Origin: Campylobacter concisus | Lineage (GTDB): Bacteria > Campylobacterota > Campylobacteria > Campylobacterales > Campylobacteraceae | NCBI GenBank assembly: GCA_002092835.1 | Contig: LVWL01000020.1 | Span: 186,001 to 250,000 of the forward strand | Direction of reading: 5' to 3' | DNA length: 64,000 nt | The notes under the pieces: generated by a model | What the model saw: only the letters and a program-made list of their open reading frames with translations | The model's database searches: none | Told to the model about the DNA's origin: nothing | Shown: in pieces, positions 1-8,984 of the stretch | Numbering within the stretch: the first letter of the stretch is position 1 | How the letters are laid out: the number at the start of each line of letters is the position of its first letter | Translations under genes and position numbers: made by a program

Positions 1-584
1 GCTAGCCCGTCAAGCCCATCTGTTAAATTTACTGAATTTGAAGCAGCGACTATGACCAGTGTCCAAAAGAAAATGGCAAAAATTTTTAAATCCAAAATAG
101 GTTGCTTAAAAAAAGGTAGATAAAACTCGGTGCTAAGCTCATGACTTGTATATAAAAAAATAGAAATTACAAAAGCTATTAAAAACTGAAAAAAGAGCTT
201 TGCTTTTGGGCTTAGGCCAGCGTGATTTTTTGCTCCTAAAATTTTGCTGTAATCGTCCTTGTAGCCAAGCAGTGTAAAGCAAACTAGGCAAAAAAGCGAT
301 GTTAAGACAAATGCGTTATCAAGCCTTGCGCAAATTATCGTGGAAAGTACGGCTGTGAAGACAAAGATAAGTCCGCCCATGGTCGGCGTTTTGGCCTTTT
401 TTTGGTGAGTTTGTGGGGCAAGCTCGTAGATAGGTTGGGCGGCGTTTTTTGCCTTTGCCCAAGTGATAAATTTGGGCATCAAATAAGCTGTGAGTGCAAA
501 AGCGATGAAAAAAGCGATACCAGCACGGACGGTGATGTATTGAAAGATATTAAAATTTAAAATTTCATAGATATAGTAAAACAT
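1..584 (-). CDS. mraY: MraY, phospho-N-acetylmuramoyl-pentapeptide transferase (partial)
   Basis: MraY transfers phospho-MurNAc-pentapeptide from UDP to undecaprenyl phosphate in the inner membrane, making lipid I for peptidoglycan. I translated the reverse strand: the frame opens at the ATG complementary to 582-584 and runs off the left edge, so only the first 194 residues are present (the family is about 350). Visible family signatures are [15 protein letters not shown] with the paired aspartates, AGLSPKAK, and NLTDGLDG at the edge, separated by hydrophobic helices. It diverges from gpmI across an 80-base gap. Identity is confident; the C-terminal two fifths lie outside the window. Confidence 0.95.
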   Translation of the reverse strand, partial: MFYYIYEILNFNIFQYITVRAGIAFFIAFALTAYLMPKFITWAKAKNAAQPIYELAPQTHQKKAKTPTMGGLIFVFTAVLSTIICARLDNAFVLTSLFCLVCFTLLGYKDDYSKILGAKNHAGLSPKAKLFFQFLIAFVISIFLYTSHELSTEFYLPFFKQPILDLKIFAIFFWTLVIVAASNSVNLTDGLDGL

Positions 585-610
585 GAGAGCCTTTATTTTT
601 AAAAAAAGCA

Positions 611-623
611 ATTTTAGTATAAT
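611..623 (+). promoter_or_regulatory. Probable sigma-70 -10 region for gpmI
   Basis: TATAAT stands at 618-623 in the mraY/gpmI intergenic gap, about 40 bases before the gpmI ATG, with AT-rich sequence and no clear -35 box, as is usual for Campylobacter promoters. This is sequence resemblance only. Confidence 0.5.
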
Positions 624-663
624 GGCCTTAAAAATTATCTAAAATTAAGGATAAATTTTCAAA

Positions 664-2127
664 ATGAGTCAAAAAACTATTTTAATAATAACTGATGGTA
701 TTGGATTTAATAAAAGCGGTAAATTTAACGCATTTGAGGTGGCTAAAAAGCCAAATTACGAGAAATTTTTTAAAGAAATTCCAAACTCACTTATAAAAAC
801 TTCTGGAAACGCTGTGGGACTACCTGAAGGGCAGATGGGAAACAGCGAAGTAGGGCATATGTGCATAGGAAGCGGACGAGTTTTGTATCAAAATTTGGTC
901 AAAATTTCACGCAGCTTCGCTGACGGCTCGATATCAGAAAATGAAGCCCTAAAAGCTCTTTTTAAAAAGTGCAAGAAGATCCACGTCATAGGGCTTTATA
1001 GCGACGGCGGAGTGCACTCTCATATGGAGCATTTTGATGGCATGTGCGAGCTTGCTAGTAAAAATGGCTGCGAAGTTTTTGCCCATGCTATTACCGATGG
1101 ACGCGACGTTAGTCCAAATAGCGGTATAAATTTTATAAAAAGCTTGGAGGCTAAATTTAAGGTAGCTACCGTTTGTGGGAGATTTTACGCGATGGATAGA
1201 GATAAACGCTGGGAACGTGTAAAAGAGGCCTACGATAGCTTGGTAAATGGAGCAAATTTAAGCAGCTTATCGCCAAGTGAGTATCTACAAAAAAGCTACG
1301 ATGAGGGAGTGACAGATGAGTTTGTAAAGCCAGCAAGCTTTAATGGCTTTAAAGGCATAGGCGAAGATGACGGCGTGATTGTAATAAATTTTAGAAATGA
1401 TAGAGCAAGAGAGATATGCCAGGCTCTAGGCGAGGAGAAATTTAGCGAGTTTGAGCGACCTTTTGCTATCAAAAATCTAATCACCATGACCGAATACGAC
1501 GCAAATTTTAAATTTGAAGTGCTATTTAAAAATGAAAAGATAAACAACACTCTAAGCGAGGTCATAGCAGCGGCTGGACTAAGGCAGCTTCACACGGCTG
1601 AGACTGAAAAATATGCCCACGTAACATTTTTCTTTAATGGCGGCGTCGAGGAGCTAGCCAGCAACGAAACGAGGGTGCTTATCCCTAGCCCAAAGGTAAA
1701 GACCTATGACGAAAAGCCAGAGATGAGCGCAGCAGAGGTTTGCAAAGCCGTGCTAAAAGGTATGGATGACGAGCAAGACTTCATCGTGGTAAATTTCGCA
1801 AATGGCGATATGGTGGGGCACACTGGCAACTATGAGGCTGCTATAAAAGCAGTTGAAGCGGTGGATACGGCTCTTGGAGAAATTTACACTAAGGCGAAAG
1901 ATAAAAACTATGCGATGATCATCACGAGTGATCACGGAAACTGCGAAGAGATGCGCGATAGCAGCGGTGAGCTACTGACAAACCACACGACTTATGATGT
2001 CTTTTGTTTTGTGATGGCTGATGGCGTAAAAAAGGTAAAAAATGGCGGTCTAAACAACATCGCTCCTAGTGTTTTAAAGATCATGGGGCTTGAAATTCCA
2101 ACTGAGATGGACGAGGCGTTAATATAA
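664..2127 (+). CDS. gpmI: 2,3-bisphosphoglycerate-independent phosphoglycerate mutase
   Basis: GpmI interconverts 3- and 2-phosphoglycerate in glycolysis/gluconeogenesis using Mn and a phosphoserine intermediate. The 487-residue protein has the usual length. The metal-binding N-terminal segment (TDGIGFN), the catalytic serine at residue 61 within GNSEVGHM, the FRNDRARE segment and the C-terminal metal ligands in TSDHGNCEEM are all present, matching the alkaline-phosphatase-like fold with its inserted phosphotransferase domain. It diverges from mraY and is followed four bases later by fliR, so the two are probably co-transcribed despite unrelated roles. The start ATG at 664 gives the normal N-terminus. 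Confidence 0.96.
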   Translation: MSQKTILIITDGIGFNKSGKFNAFEVAKKPNYEKFFKEIPNSLIKTSGNAVGLPEGQMGNSEVGHMCIGSGRVLYQNLVKISRSFADGSISENEALKALFKKCKKIHVIGLYSDGGVHSHMEHFDGMCELASKNGCEVFAHAITDGRDVSPNSGINFIKSLEAKFKVATVCGRFYAMDRDKRWERVKEAYDSLVNGANLSSLSPSEYLQKSYDEGVTDEFVKPASFNGFKGIGEDDGVIVINFRNDRAREICQALGEEKFSEFERPFAIKNLITMTEYDANFKFEVLFKNEKINNTLSEVIAAAGLRQLHTAETEKYAHVTFFFNGGVEELASNETRVLIPSPKVKTYDEKPEMSAAEVCKAVLKGMDDEQDFIVVNFANGDMVGHTGNYEAAIKAVEAVDTALGEIYTKAKDKNYAMIITSDHGNCEEMRDSSGELLTNHTTYDVFCFVMADGVKKVKNGGLNNIAPSVLKIMGLEIPTEMDEALI

Positions 2128-2131
2128 AAGA

Positions 2132-2893
2132 ATGGAACTAGTCGAGTTTTTTGGAGCTGATAAAGTTATAACCTTTATGCTCCTTTTTGCGCGTCTTAGT
2201 GGGCTTATCGTATTTTTTCCTTTTTTTTCTCACAATCAAATCCCGCTTAGCGTAAAAACTTTGCTAGTTTTCGCCCTTTGTGTCGTACTTTTCCCATTAT
2301 CTCACGCTCATGAGCATGCTATAAATTTTTTGATCATGGAAATTTTAAGTGAGGCTATGCTCGGACTTTGCGCTGGGCTTTTGCTAAATATCGTTTTTGC
2401 AATACTTCAAATGGCTGGCGAGCAGATCTCTATGATCATGGGTTTTTCGATGGCTTCAGTGCTTGATCCGCAAACTGGTACAAATTCGCCAGTGATCGCA
2501 AATATTCTAAATTTTATCGCGCTTCTTGCATTTTTGATGCTTGATGGACACCATTTGATATTACAGTTTTATTCCACTTCACTTTCTGCTATACCGCTTG
2601 GAGATTTTTATCCAAGAAGTGGTGTGATGAGCTACGCCCTAAAGCTTTTTGGCAATCTTTTTATGTTTGGATTTGTTCTGGCTTTTCCTATCATCGCACT
2701 TTCTATACTTTCGGATGCTATTTTTGGCATGCTTATGAAAACTATGCCACAATTTAACCTATTAGTCGTTGGTTATCCTATTAAGGTAAGTATCGGCTTT
2801 TCGGTTTTGATAGCTATTTTAGCTGGCATTATAAAAATCATAACTGATATGATGGTGCAGATTTTAAACGATATGCCAGCACTATTTTTTTAA
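2132..2893 (+). CDS. fliR: Flagellar export apparatus protein FliR
   Basis: FliR is an integral membrane subunit of the flagellar type III export gate, assembling with FliP and FliQ. The 253-residue protein is strongly hydrophobic, with about six membrane segments from the N-terminal LLFARLSGLIVFFPFF stretch onward, and the conserved GEQISMIMGFSMASVLDP loop near residues 95-115 is clear. It begins four bases after gpmI and is followed by the acidic protein gene, the same neighbour it has in C. jejuni as I recall it. Confidence 0.95.
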   Translation: MELVEFFGADKVITFMLLFARLSGLIVFFPFFSHNQIPLSVKTLLVFALCVVLFPLSHAHEHAINFLIMEILSEAMLGLCAGLLLNIVFAILQMAGEQISMIMGFSMASVLDPQTGTNSPVIANILNFIALLAFLMLDGHHLILQFYSTSLSAIPLGDFYPRSGVMSYALKLFGNLFMFGFVLAFPIIALSILSDAIFGMLMKTMPQFNLLVVGYPIKVSIGFSVLIAILAGIIKIITDMMVQILNDMPALFF

Positions 2894-2950
2894 GTAAATA
2901 GCAATGAAATTTATCATAGAATACAGCCTCAAGCTCTTCAAGGAGGGATT

Positions 2951-4393
2951 ATGAAAGTTGCACTTGTAAACAAAAACCCCGCAGTTTCTCGCCTTATAAC
3001 GTTAAGTTTAAATAAGCTAGGCATAGAATATAGCGAATTTGACGATGTTAATAGTGTTGGCGATCAATTTGATTATATTATCATCGATAGTGATATGGAT
3101 AGCAGTGATGTTGATTTAAATCAAAAGATAATGTATCTAGCACCTAGAGGCGGTGAAAAGCCAGATTTTGCTGATGTTATGCTTGAAAAGCCCTTTTTAC
3201 CAACAGAATTTATTAGTTTGTTTGAACAAAACAAAGATACTGACAATGATAAAGAACTTGAGCTTGGATTAGATGAGCCTACAAATTTTAATGACTTTGA
3301 CGAAAGTAATAAAAACTTTGATGATTTAGAAAATTTTGAGCTTCCAGAAATTGATATGGGTCTTGAAAATTTAGCAAAAGAAGATGATAAGGCAGATAAA
3401 TTTGATAATGAGGCTTTAGATGACGAGTTTTTAAAAGAGGAGCTAAGTGAACTAGAGACCGAGGATTTAAAGGATAAAGATATCAGTTTTGATGAAACAG
3501 ACACTGAACTCATAGATGATGATATTATAAATGACATAGCTAGCAAGTATATGGCTGATTCAGAAGATATAGATAAATCCTTAGAGCAAAACAATGAGCC
3601 GCCTGTGATAAAAGAAGAGCATAGCAATGACTTTGATGAGCTTAGTTCGCTTGTAGATGAGATAGATGATATGGGTGAGAGCGACTTGGCAGATGAAGAG
3701 GCGAAAAACGAGCTTGATAAAATGGTTGAGCAAAATTCTCAAAATTTAGAAACTACCGAGCTTAATGAAGATTTTGTAGATGATATAAGCCAAAGTAAAA
3801 AAGAGCTAAGCGAGATCGAGTCTTTGGATAAAGAGCTAAACGAAGAAGCTAGCGAAGATAGTGAAAATTTTGATGAGCTAGAGACTGATTTTGGTAGTGA
3901 TGAAAAATTTGAGCCTGAAAGCAGCGAGATAAATTTGATAGATGAAGCTAGTCAAAATTTAGAGGAAGATATAGATAAAGAATCTACCCAAGAAACAGAG
4001 GAGATTTCTTTGGATGAAGATATAGACCTTGAAAAAGAGCCAACTAAAGAAGATCATGAAGAAATTTCTGAAGAAGTCCTTGCTCAAGAAGATCTAGGTA
4101 TGGTAGATGAGACATTTGAGGAAGAAAATTTTAAAGAAGAGACGTTGGGTAGCCCAAATTTTAATGTAGCATCTATTGAAGAAATAGATGAAAATACGAT
4201 GCAAGCAGCATTTGGATTAAATAATGCACCACAAACTAGCTCATGCAATGAAACAAAAATCGATACTGATTATAAAGAAGAGCTAACCAAAAAGATCACA
4301 AAACACGTCCATGAGTCGTTAAATGAAAGCTCGCTAAGAGATGTGCTAAAAGATATGAACATAAAGATAAATATAAGTTTTGAGGAAAAGTAG
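2951..4393 (+). CDS. Highly acidic protein with a degenerate receiver-like N-terminus
   Basis: A 480-residue protein of unknown function, equivalent by position to the gene annotated 'highly acidic protein' next to fliR in C. jejuni. Residues 1-95 look like a degenerate CheY-type receiver: an initial beta strand (MKVALVNKNPAVSRL), a central hydrophobic strand ending in an acidic cluster (DYIIIDSD) and a LEKPF segment placed like the conserved Lys-Pro of receivers. I infer this from pattern and do not see a full phosphoacceptor set. Residues 100-420 are extraordinarily Asp/Glu-rich and low-complexity, probably disordered. The last 40 residues are a predicted helix and strand (KKITKHVHESL). A strong AAGGAGG ribosome site precedes ATG 2951; gmk starts directly after the stop. 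Confidence 0.85.
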   Translation: MKVALVNKNPAVSRLITLSLNKLGIEYSEFDDVNSVGDQFDYIIIDSDMDSSDVDLNQKIMYLAPRGGEKPDFADVMLEKPFLPTEFISLFEQNKDTDNDKELELGLDEPTNFNDFDESNKNFDDLENFELPEIDMGLENLAKEDDKADKFDNEALDDEFLKEELSELETEDLKDKDISFDETDTELIDDDIINDIASKYMADSEDIDKSLEQNNEPPVIKEEHSNDFDELSSLVDEIDDMGESDLADEEAKNELDKMVEQNSQNLETTELNEDFVDDISQSKKELSEIESLDKELNEEASEDSENFDELETDFGSDEKFEPESSEINLIDEASQNLEEDIDKESTQETEEISLDEDIDLEKEPTKEDHEEISEEVLAQEDLGMVDETFEEENFKEETLGSPNFNVASIEEIDENTMQAAFGLNNAPQTSSCNETKIDTDYKEELTKKITKHVHESLNESSLRDVLKDMNIKINISFEEK

Positions 4394-5005
4394 TTGCAAG
4401 GACAAATTTTAGTAGTTTCTGGGCCTAGCGGAAGTGGGAAAAGTACGCTTTTGGGTCGTCTTTTAAAGGAAGAGAAGGATCTTTATTTTTCTATTTCAAG
4501 TACGACAAGGGCAAAAAGAGAAGGTGAAGTCGATGGAGTGGATTACTATTTTATAAAAGAAGATGAGTTTAAAAGTGGCATAGAAAAGGGCGAATTTTTA
4601 GAATGGGCGCAGGTGCATAAAAACTATTACGGCACAAGTCTAAAGCCAGTTTTAGCAGCACTTGAGGCTGGAAAGATAGTTATATTTGACATTGATGTGC
4701 AAGGCTTTCACATCGCACTTGAAAAATTTAGAAGCTACATAACTTCAGTTTTTATCACAACTGCAAATAAAAAAGAACTTAAAAAACGCTTGAAAAACCG
4801 CGGAACTGATAGCGACGAAACGATAGAAAATCGCCTAATGAACGCAGTTGGCGAGATGGAGCATATCTTGGAGTATGATTATTTTTTAGTAAATGATGAT
4901 ATCGAAAAGAGCTACCGTGGATTAAAGTCAATACTTAGAGCGATGAGGCTAAAAAGCACGAAAATAGACTTAAGACGCGTTATTGATGAGTGGATAGATT
5001 GCTAG
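4394..5005 (+). CDS. gmk: Guanylate kinase
   Basis: Guanylate kinase phosphorylates GMP/dGMP to the diphosphates with ATP. The 203-residue protein has the P-loop VVSGPSGSGKST near residues 7-18, the GMP-binding SSTTRAKREGEVDGVDYYF segment and the lid arginines in LKNRGTDSDETIENR. Length is normal. It starts with TTG directly after the stop of the acidic protein gene with no intervening base, so translation is probably coupled. No better ATG exists upstream without losing the N-terminal strand of the fold. Confidence 0.95.
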   Translation: MQGQILVVSGPSGSGKSTLLGRLLKEEKDLYFSISSTTRAKREGEVDGVDYYFIKEDEFKSGIEKGEFLEWAQVHKNYYGTSLKPVLAALEAGKIVIFDIDVQGFHIALEKFRSYITSVFITTANKKELKKRLKNRGTDSDETIENRLMNAVGEMEHILEYDYFLVNDDIEKSYRGLKSILRAMRLKSTKIDLRRVIDEWIDC

Positions 5006-5055
5006 AAATTCAGGAATTTATGATAACATTTTGAAAAATTTATTGAGGAGAAAAA

Positions 5056-5277
5056 ATGGGTTCTTTTAGTATTGGTCACTGGCTAGTTGTTTTAGCGATT
5101 ATTGTTTTACTTTTTGGAGCAAAGAAGATCCCAGAACTTGCAAAAGGACTAGGCAAAGGCATAAAGACTTTTAAGGCTGAGATGGAAGATACAACACCTG
5201 AAAAAAGTGAGAAAGTCGAGTATAAAGAAGAGAGTGCTCCTAGTCAAAAAATAGAAGAAACAACTAAAAACGCATAG
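5056..5277 (+). CDS. tatA: Twin-arginine translocase subunit TatA
   Basis: TatA forms the size-adjustable pore of the Tat pathway that exports folded proteins. The 73-residue protein has the textbook plan: one N-terminal transmembrane helix (residues 4-21), the [16 protein letters not shown] amphipathic helix with its Phe-Gly hinge (LLFGAKK), and an acidic/basic hydrophilic tail. A GAGG ribosome site lies just before ATG 5056. TatB/TatC are not in the window. Confidence 0.95.
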   Translation: MGSFSIGHWLVVLAIIVLLFGAKKIPELAKGLGKGIKTFKAEMEDTTPEKSEKVEYKEESAPSQKIEETTKNA

Positions 5278-5286
5278 GTTTTAGAG

Positions 5287-6870
5287 TTGAAAAATAAAAT
5301 AAAAGCTGAAATTTCAAAGGTTTTAGAGCGTGAATTTGTGCTTGAAAAGCCAAAGGATAAAAATTTAGCCCACTATGCTACGCCACTTTTTAGCCTAGCA
5401 AAGGAGCTAAGAAAGTCTCCAGCCATGATAGCTAGCGAGTTTGCTGATAAATTTAGTGATAGCAAAATAGTTGAAGCTAGTGCAGTAAATGGCTACTTAA
5501 ACTTCAAGCTAAAAAGCGAGTTTTTAGATGAAATTTCAAAGCAAATTTTACTAGATAGCGAAAATTTTGCAAAAGAAGATGTGAAAAAAAATAGCTATTT
5601 AATAGAATACATTAGCGCAAATCCAACTGGGCCACTTCACATTGGACACGTTAGAGGTGCAGTTTATGGCGATACTTTGGCAAGACTTGGCAAAAGACTT
5701 GGCTACGCTATCTCAACAGAATACTATATAAACGACGCTGGCAATCAAATCGACCTGCTTGGTACTTCAATATCACTTGCGGCAAAAGAGCAGCTTTTTA
5801 ACGAAAGCGTTGTCTATCCAGAGAAATACTACCGCGGGGATTATATTTTAGATATTGCTAGGATTGCAAGTGAGAAATTTGGCAAGGAAATTTTTTATGA
5901 CGAGAGCAGAAATCTCGAGCTTGCCGAGTTTGGCAAGGATATCGTGCTTGAGATCATTAAAAAAGATTTAGCAGATGTCGGGATATTTATAGAGAGCTGG
6001 GCTAGCGAAAAGGCTCTTTATGACGGACTAGAGCCAACTATAAACAAGCTAAAACGTTCAAATCAAATGTACGAAAAAGATGGCGCTACTTATATCGCTT
6101 CAACCACGCTTGGCGATGATAACGATAGGGTCGTAGTTAGAAATGACGGCAGACCAACATATCTAGCTGGCGACATTATCTATCATAATGCTAAATTTGA
6201 GAAAAATTTTGATCACTACATAAACATTTGGGGTGCAGATCACCACGGATATATTGCAAGGCTAAAGGCTGCGATAAATTTTCTTGGATACGATGAAAAC
6301 AAGCTTGAAGTGATACTTATGCAGATGGTTAGTTTGCTAAAAGATGGCAAGCCATACAAGATGAGCAAGCGTGCTGGTAATGCTGTGCTAATGAGCGATA
6401 TCGTAAGTGAGATCGGTGCTGAGGCACTTAGATTTATCTTTATAAGCAAGGCAAATACGAGTAGTTTGGAATTTGACGTAGATGAGCTTAAAAAAGAGGA
6501 TAACTCAAATCCTATCTTTTATATAAACTATGCTCATGCTAGGATAAATCAAGTCTTTGCAAAGGCTGGGAAAAATATTCAAGATATAATCAATGCAAAC
6601 TTCGAATGCCTAGATGAAAATGCGAAAAATTTACTTTTTGAGGCGTTAGTCTTGCCTGAAATTTTAGAGGATGCTTTTATCTCAAGGCAGCTTCAAAAGA
6701 TCCCAGACTATCTGAAGTCGCTGGCTGCTAGTTTTCATAAATTTTATAACGAAAACCGTGTGGTTGGAAATGAAAACGAAGATAGCCTGTTAAAAGTTTT
6801 CGCAGTTGTTGCTATCTCGATAAAAACAGCATTTAATATAATGGGAATCACAGCTAAAGATAGGATGTAG
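5287..6870 (+). CDS. argS: Arginyl-tRNA synthetase
   Basis: ArgRS charges tRNA-Arg. The 527-residue class I synthetase has the N-terminal tRNA-recognition domain, the HIGH signature at residues 118-121 within NPTGPLHIGHVRG, the KMSKR-type loop at 358-362, and an alpha-helical anticodon-binding C-terminus ending in a short GITAKDRM tail. Start is TTG at 5287, nine bases after the tatA stop, the only start that keeps the N-terminal domain. It is last in the fliR-argS run; a 90-base gap and a convergent gene follow. Confidence 0.95.
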   Translation: MKNKIKAEISKVLEREFVLEKPKDKNLAHYATPLFSLAKELRKSPAMIASEFADKFSDSKIVEASAVNGYLNFKLKSEFLDEISKQILLDSENFAKEDVKKNSYLIEYISANPTGPLHIGHVRGAVYGDTLARLGKRLGYAISTEYYINDAGNQIDLLGTSISLAAKEQLFNESVVYPEKYYRGDYILDIARIASEKFGKEIFYDESRNLELAEFGKDIVLEIIKKDLADVGIFIESWASEKALYDGLEPTINKLKRSNQMYEKDGATYIASTTLGDDNDRVVVRNDGRPTYLAGDIIYHNAKFEKNFDHYINIWGADHHGYIARLKAAINFLGYDENKLEVILMQMVSLLKDGKPYKMSKRAGNAVLMSDIVSEIGAEALRFIFISKANTSSLEFDVDELKKEDNSNPIFYINYAHARINQVFAKAGKNIQDIINANFECLDENAKNLLFEALVLPEILEDAFISRQLQKIPDYLKSLAASFHKFYNENRVVGNENEDSLLKVFAVVAISIKTAFNIMGITAKDRM

Positions 6871-6961
6871 AATTTACATTTATTTTGGCTAAAAGCAACA
6901 AAATTAAATTTGAAAAAAGGTTTATTTAAAAATATCTCAAACTCATGATGCTCTTGAGAAT

Positions 6962-7897
6962 TTAAACACCTTTTTTCTCAAATACGATCGCAATAGTTTT
7001 TACTATGATCTTTATCTCCAACCAAAGTGACCAGTGTTTGATGTAGTAAAGATCATACATTAGTTTTTGTTTAGCGTCGTGTGTATTTGAGCCATAAGGG
7101 TAGTTTACCTGTGCCCAGCCAGTTATCCCTGGGCGGACGATGTGGCGTTCATTGTAGTAAGGTATCTCTTTTTCAAAGAAATTTATCCAGTGTCTTCGCT
7201 CAGGCCTTGGACCTATCAGGTGCATCTGTCCGCGAAGCACGTTTATGCACTGCGGCACCTCGTCTATACGAATTTTTCGCATAAATTCGCCAAATTCAAA
7301 TACCCTCTCATCATTTTCGCTAGCAAATTTTGCCCCATCTTTCTCGGCATCTTCCATCATCGAGCGAAATTTGATGCACTCAAATTCTCTATTGTCCAGC
7401 CCAACTCTACTTTGTAAAAAGTAAAGGCTTCCGGGTGATTGCTCGTCTATCTTTCTCTTTACATAAAATTTTAGGCCAAAAAGCAAGATGAAAAGTATCA
7501 AGCAGCTAGCATAATCGATCATTCGCTTGAGTGCGTAAGCAAAGGCACCATAAGGCCTTATCTCATCTAGAAAATTAAGATTTTCACCATTTTCTGGGAT
7601 ATAACATTTGTGCAGATAAATTTCTAAAAAATTCTCTACATTTAAAAATTTTATCTTTTTGTACTTTGTTTTAAACTGCAAAAGCGTGAGAAATCTAACC
7701 AATTTACTATCGACTGGCTTTGCGGTATTTAATACGATCAGCCTTTGATCGCCTGATTTTATGAGATTTTCTAGTGCACTTCGCAAGGCTTTTGAGTCGC
7801 TATTTTCATGGGATAAAAAATTTACTTGACCAAATTTCTTTCTAAGCTTTTCTAGTTCTAGGCTGGTAAAAGCATATTTTTCGCCAAGGATGATCAT
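6962..7897 (-). CDS. Polyprenyl-phosphate sugar-1-phosphate transferase (bacterial sugar transferase family)
   Basis: A 311-residue membrane protein of the monotopic phosphoglycosyltransferase family that starts glycan synthesis by loading a sugar-1-phosphate onto undecaprenyl phosphate. The C-terminal 180 residues contain the family signatures: a membrane segment, KFRSM, DEVPQ with the catalytic Asp-Glu pair, GPRPE, and RPGITGWAQVNYPYG. The first 120 residues form a non-membrane domain unlike the four-helix region of WcaJ. It is larger than and distinct from pglC at 38.8 kb. It stands alone between argS and the YeiH-type gene, with no capsule or O-antigen cluster beside it, so the sugar it uses cannot be told from context. 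Confidence 0.85.
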   Translation of the reverse strand: MIILGEKYAFTSLELEKLRKKFGQVNFLSHENSDSKALRSALENLIKSGDQRLIVLNTAKPVDSKLVRFLTLLQFKTKYKKIKFLNVENFLEIYLHKCYIPENGENLNFLDEIRPYGAFAYALKRMIDYASCLILFILLFGLKFYVKRKIDEQSPGSLYFLQSRVGLDNREFECIKFRSMMEDAEKDGAKFASENDERVFEFGEFMRKIRIDEVPQCINVLRGQMHLIGPRPERRHWINFFEKEIPYYNERHIVRPGITGWAQVNYPYGSNTHDAKQKLMYDLYYIKHWSLWLEIKIIVKTIAIVFEKKGV

Positions 7898-8000
7898 AGT
7901 CCTATCCCTTTATCTTTATTTTAAATTTGCATTATAAAATTCGTCTAATTATACCCAAACGTGCTAATTGCATTTTTAAAAAATATATTAAGGTTAGAAT

Positions 8001-8984
8001 ATGTCTCATAAATTTCTTGCTGTGCTTGTTCTGGCGCTGATTTGTGCCATTTCTTTTGCGCTCTCAAACACGATTTTGGCTAAATTTCACACCAGCCCGC
8101 TCATCATCTCCATCATTTTAGGCGCCATTTTTGCAAATCTTTTTACTAAACAGACTCAAATTTTAAAAAGTAGTGGCGTCGTAGCGATCGCTGGGAAGCA
8201 AATTTTAAGGCTTGGTATCATACTTTTTGGCTTTAATATAAGCCTTGGCGAGATCGCAAGTGTCGGCACCCTTGGTGTGATATATGCAGCTTTTATGGTC
8301 TTTGCGACCTTTTGCTTTGCGCTTTTTGCCGCCAAAGCTTTGGGACTTAGTAAGGATAGCGCTGCGCTCATTGGCTCAGGGGCTAGTATATGCGGTGCAG
8401 CTGCTGTTATGGCTACTCAAAATGAGATAAAAGCAGACGCAAACAAGCTTGCTATCGCCATTTGCACAGTGGTGCTCTTTGGGACGATTGGCATGTTTAT
8501 CTATCCATTTATAGCTAAATTTTTAGCTCTCACGCCACACCAAACCGGCTTTTTTATTGGCGGATCACTTCACGAAGTAGCCCATGTAGTTGCAGCTTCA
8601 GCAGCATTTGACAGCACAGCAAGTAGCACCGCCGTCATTATAAAAATGCTTCGCGTCATCATGCTCGTGCCATTTTTGTTTTTGCTAAATTTCTTAAATT
8701 TAAGCCAAAATAGCGGCGGCTCAAAACTAAAGAGCATACCATGGTTTGCGCTATTTTTTCTAGTGGCGATCTGCGTTAGATCTTTGCCATTTTTTCCTGA
8801 AAATTTGGTGCAAATTTTAAAGCTAGCTGCTAGCATCTGCCTTTGCGTGGCGATGTGTGCTTTGGGATTTGGGATAGATAGAAGCATATTTAAAGCGACG
8901 GGCAAAAAGCCATTTTTGCTAGCATTTTTTATATTTTTATGGCTTATTTGCTCTTCGCTTGTTTTTGTTAAGACTCTTTGCTAG
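8001..8984 (+). CDS. YeiH/UPF0324 family membrane protein (putative sulfate exporter family)
   Basis: A 327-residue polytopic inner-membrane protein with about ten hydrophobic helices. It carries the UPF0324/YeiH hallmarks: GKQILRLGIILFGFNISL near residues 65-85, the glycine-rich LIGSGASICGAAAVMA segment near 125, and GGSLHEVAHVVAA near 190. The family is called a putative sulfate exporter, but transport has not been firmly assigned. The last 17 bases overlap the 3' end of the convergent nadD-rsfS gene, so the two transcripts share antisense tails. Confidence 0.88.
   Translation: MSHKFLAVLVLALICAISFALSNTILAKFHTSPLIISIILGAIFANLFTKQTQILKSSGVVAIAGKQILRLGIILFGFNISLGEIASVGTLGVIYAAFMVFATFCFALFAAKALGLSKDSAALIGSGASICGAAAVMATQNEIKADANKLAIAICTVVLFGTIGMFIYPFIAKFLALTPHQTGFFIGGSLHEVAHVVAASAAFDSTASSTAVIIKMLRVIMLVPFLFLLNFLNLSQNSGGSKLKSIPWFALFFLVAICVRSLPFFPENLVQILKLAASICLCVAMCALGFGIDRSIFKATGKKPFLLAFFIFLWLICSSLVFVKTLC

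Noticed and set aside
2904..2954. 16-codon frame ending on the ATG of the acidic protein gene (ATGA overlap)
   Set aside because: The overlap looks like coupling, but there is no ribosome site before its ATG and no recognisable peptide sequence; the AAGGAGG it contains is explained as the site for the next gene.
3121..3627. Reverse-strand Ser-rich open frame of 168 codons
   Set aside because: It is the antisense shadow of the Asp/Glu-rich repeats of the acidic protein; serine runs are what GAT/GAA-rich sequence gives on the other strand.
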